Shown: positions 61,904 to 64,000 of the stretch, in pieces
How the letters are laid out: the number at the start of each line of letters is the position of its first letter
Numbering within the stretch: the first letter of the stretch is position 1
Origin: Streptomyces abyssalis
Lineage (GTDB): Bacteria; Actinomycetota; Actinomycetes; Streptomycetales; Streptomycetaceae
Length of the DNA: 64,000 nucleotides
NCBI RefSeq assembly: GCF_001751365.1
Contig: NZ_LJGT01000040.1
Location: forward strand, 186,001-250,000
Direction of reading: 5' to 3'
Made by a program: the position numbers and the translations under genes
The notes under the pieces: model-generated
Database searches by the model: none
What the model was told of the DNA's origin: nothing
What the model saw: the letters and a program-made list of their open reading frames with translations, nothing else

Positions 61904-63055
61904 GTGACACGCAGAACCGTGCGCATCGCCATGAACGGCGTGACCGGACGCATGGGATACCGCCAGCATCTCGTCCGCTCCATCCTCGCCATCCGCGAGC
62001 AGGGCGGCATCGACCTCGGTGACGGCAGCGCGCTGTGGCCCGAGCCCGTGCTCGTCGGCCGCCGGGACTTCGCCCTCAAGTCGATCGCCGAGCGGCACGG
62101 ACTGGACGAGTGGACCACGGACCTCGACGCCGTGCTCACGGACGGAAGCATCGACGTCTACTTCGACTCCCAGGTCACCTCCGCCCGGGAGGACGCACTG
62201 CGCAAGGCGATCGCCGCCGGCAAGCACATCTACACGGAGAAGCCCACCGCCACCGGCCTCGACGGCGCCCTCGCCCTCGCACGGCTCGCGCACGCCGAGG
62301 GCGTCAAGCACGGCGTCGTGCAGGACAAGCTCTTCCTGCCGGGGCTGCTCAAGCTCAAACGACTCGTCGACGGCGGCTTCTTCGGGCGGATCCTGTCGGT
62401 GCGCGGCGAGTTCGGCTACTGGGTCTTCGAAGGCGACTGGCAGGAGGCCCAGCGCCCCTCCTGGAACTACCGCTCCGAGGACGGCGGCGGCATCGTCGTC
62501 GACATGTTCCCGCACTGGGAGTACGTGCTGCACGGGCTCTTCGGCAAGGTCAACTCCGTACAGGCGCACGCCGCGACGCACATCCCCCGCCGCTGGGACG
62601 AGCAGGGACGCGGGTACGAGGCGACGGCCGACGACTCCGCGTACGGCATCTTCGAGCTGGAGGGCGGCGTCGTCGCACAGATCAACTCCTCCTGGGCGGT
62701 GCGCGTCAACCGCGACGAACTCGTCGAGTTCCAGGTCGACGGCACGGAGGGCTCGGCCGTCGCCGGGCTGCGCCGCTGCCGCGCACAGCACAGGTCGGGC
62801 ACGCCCAAGCCCGTATGGAATCCGGACCTGCCCGCCACCGAGTCGTTCCGGGAGCAGTGGCAGGAGGTCCCGGACAACGGGGAGTTCGACAACGGCTTCA
62901 AGGCGCAGTGGGAGCTCTTCCTGCGCCACGTCGCGCTCGGCACGCCCTACGACTGGGACCTGCTGGCGGGCGCGCGCGGAGTGCAGCTCGCCGAACTCGG
63001 CCTGCGCTCCTCGGCGGAGGGCCGGCGGCTGCCCGTCCCGGAGCTGTCGCTTTGA
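61904..63055 (+). CDS. Gfo/Idh/MocA-family oxidoreductase B
   Basis: A 383-residue NAD(P)-dependent dehydrogenase with a divergent N-terminus: VRIAMNGVTGRMGYRQHLV, DVYFDSQVTSAREDALR, HIYTEKPTATGLDGALALA, and RSEDGGGIVVDMFPHWEYVL for the C-terminal domain. It differs enough from oxidoreductase A to act on another substrate or at another step. GAAGGAGA precedes the GTG by 8 nt. Its own operator OB suggests a separate promoter. Confidence 0.92.
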   Translation: MTRRTVRIAMNGVTGRMGYRQHLVRSILAIREQGGIDLGDGSALWPEPVLVGRRDFALKSIAERHGLDEWTTDLDAVLTDGSIDVYFDSQVTSAREDALRKAIAAGKHIYTEKPTATGLDGALALARLAHAEGVKHGVVQDKLFLPGLLKLKRLVDGGFFGRILSVRGEFGYWVFEGDWQEAQRPSWNYRSEDGGGIVVDMFPHWEYVLHGLFGKVNSVQAHAATHIPRRWDEQGRGYEATADDSAYGIFELEGGVVAQINSSWAVRVNRDELVEFQVDGTEGSAVAGLRRCRAQHRSGTPKPVWNPDLPATESFREQWQEVPDNGEFDNGFKAQWELFLRHVALGTPYDWDLLAGARGVQLAELGLRSSAEGRRLPVPELSL

Positions 63056-63098
63056 TGCCCCGGTCAGGCCGTACCTGCTGCTGCGAGGGAGGGACGCT

Positions 63099-64000
63099 GT
63101 GATCCGACTGCCCGACGAGAGCGGGGCGTTGCGCGCGTACGAGCCGAGGGCCGAGCCGGCGGACGCCGTCGTACGGGTGGAGGCCGGTGCCTCCGCCCGT
63201 GCCGGCGCCGCTCCCGCCTCGCGTACGGTCTTCGCCGCGGCGCACGTCGTCGCCGACCGGTTCAAGGAAGGGGCGGGGGCGGACGGACCGGCCGCCCTGG
63301 ACTGGGACGCCACACTCGCCTTCCGGCGCCATCTGTGGTCGCACGGCCTGTGCGTGGCCGAGGCCATGGACACGGCGCAGCGCGGCATGGGCCTGGACTG
63401 GTCCGTCGCCGCCGAACTCACCCGGCGCTCCGCGGCCGAGGCACGAGCCGTGGGCGGACGCGTCGCCTGCGGCGTCGGCACGGACCAACTGCCGCCCGGT
63501 GCTTCGGACTTGGCGAGCGTCCGTGGCGCGTACGAGGAACAGTCCGAGGTGGTGGAGAAGGCCGGCGGGCAAGCGATCGTCATGGCCTCGCGGGCCCTCG
63601 CCGCCACGGCCCGTGGCCCCGAGGACTACCTGGAGGTGTACGGGCATCTGCTGCGCCAGGCCCGCGAGCCCGTCATCCTGCACTGGCTCGGGCCGATGTT
63701 CGATCCGGCGCTGGAGGGCTACTGGGGCAGCACCGACCTCGACGCCGCCACCGCCACCTTCCTGAGGATCATCGACGGGAACCCCGGCAAGGTCGACGGC
63801 GTGAAGGTCTCCCTGCTGGACGCGGGCCGTGAGGTGGCGCTGCGCCGCCGTCTGCCGGAGGGCGTGCGCTGCTACACGGGCGACGACTTCAACTACCCGG
63901 AGCTGATCGCGGGAGACGGCGGGGACGCGGACGGCGAAGGGGCCTTCAGCGGCGAACGGGCCTTCAGCCACGCCCTGTTGGGCATCTTCGACCCGCTGGC
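63099..64000 (+). CDS. DUF993 dihydrodipicolinate-synthase-like protein, 3' end beyond window
   Basis: Partial, 300 residues in view. The frame from GTG 63099 (GAGGGAGGG about 6 nt upstream) reads through to the edge without a stop. VFAAAHVVADRF, HLWSHGLCVAEAMDTAQRG, VYGHLLRQAREPVILHWLG, GKVDGVKVSLLDAGREVALR and CYTGDDFNYPELI fit DUF993, a class I aldolase-type barrel group. The Lys of KVSL is the likely Schiff-base residue by analogy. It follows oxidoreductase B by 43 nt and would cleave the oxidised product. Confidence 0.82.
   Translation, partial: MIRLPDESGALRAYEPRAEPADAVVRVEAGASARAGAAPASRTVFAAAHVVADRFKEGAGADGPAALDWDATLAFRRHLWSHGLCVAEAMDTAQRGMGLDWSVAAELTRRSAAEARAVGGRVACGVGTDQLPPGASDLASVRGAYEEQSEVVEKAGGQAIVMASRALAATARGPEDYLEVYGHLLRQAREPVILHWLGPMFDPALEGYWGSTDLDAATATFLRIIDGNPGKVDGVKVSLLDAGREVALRRRLPEGVRCYTGDDFNYPELIAGDGGDADGEGAFSGERAFSHALLGIFDPL

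Overview
The window is very GC-rich, its codons end almost always in G or C, and genes are tightly packed with GTG starts, so it looks like a streptomycete chromosome. The gene order (cyclic-di-GMP gene, adpA-ornA, a second glmS, hex, a methylcrotonyl-CoA carboxylase cluster, agmatinase) matches from memory the conserved core of Streptomyces around adpA. That match was not computed. I see no insertion sequence, prophage, integrase or CRISPR array.

Left part (1-22 kb). It opens with a truncated PAS-GGDEF protein, a secreted M6-like protease, tRNA-Lys and a primase/polymerase-like protein. A minus-strand operon follows (8696 down to 4331) with an iron-staple PD-(D/E)XK nuclease, an unknown protein and a superfamily 1 helicase, coupled by overlapping stop/start codons. 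Next come a histidine phosphatase, an NsdA-like TPR regulator, a spermidine-synthase-like protein, a two-component system, a GH18 chitinase-like protein, an M23 peptidase, tRNA-His, oligoribonuclease and the developmental regulator AdpA. The adpA gene carries an in-frame TTA codon.

Middle (22-41 kb). It holds a universal stress protein, GlmS, a secreted GH20 hexosaminidase behind a DasR-like site, and a leucine/isovalerate catabolic operon (mccB-mccA-hmgL-acdH). That operon is divergent from a TetR regulator, with two near-identical 18-bp palindromes between them. Further on are an LCAD-like acyl-CoA dehydrogenase, a TesB thioesterase, an Erm-type 23S rRNA methyltransferase with a 43-codon ORF upstream, a putative phosphatase and agmatinase.

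Right part (41-64 kb). It holds a fused four-domain ABC exporter preceded by an orphan 19-bp terminator hairpin, a secreted GH65 enzyme, a Nudix hydrolase, an FAD amine-oxidase-like protein that appears circularly permuted, and an S37 peptidase. It ends in a sugar-type catabolic locus under a LacI regulator: two Gfo/Idh/MocA oxidoreductases, a DUF6807/PmoA-like protein, a cupin, an ABC importer without its own ATPase, a DUF624-like membrane protein, a TIM-barrel epimerase-like protein and a DUF993 aldolase-like protein cut by the window edge. The same 16-bp operator lies before both oxidoreductases.

The most unusual observations are the permuted amine oxidase, the shared LacI operator defining a divided operon, the nuclease-helicase module, and the Erm gene with its upstream small ORF.
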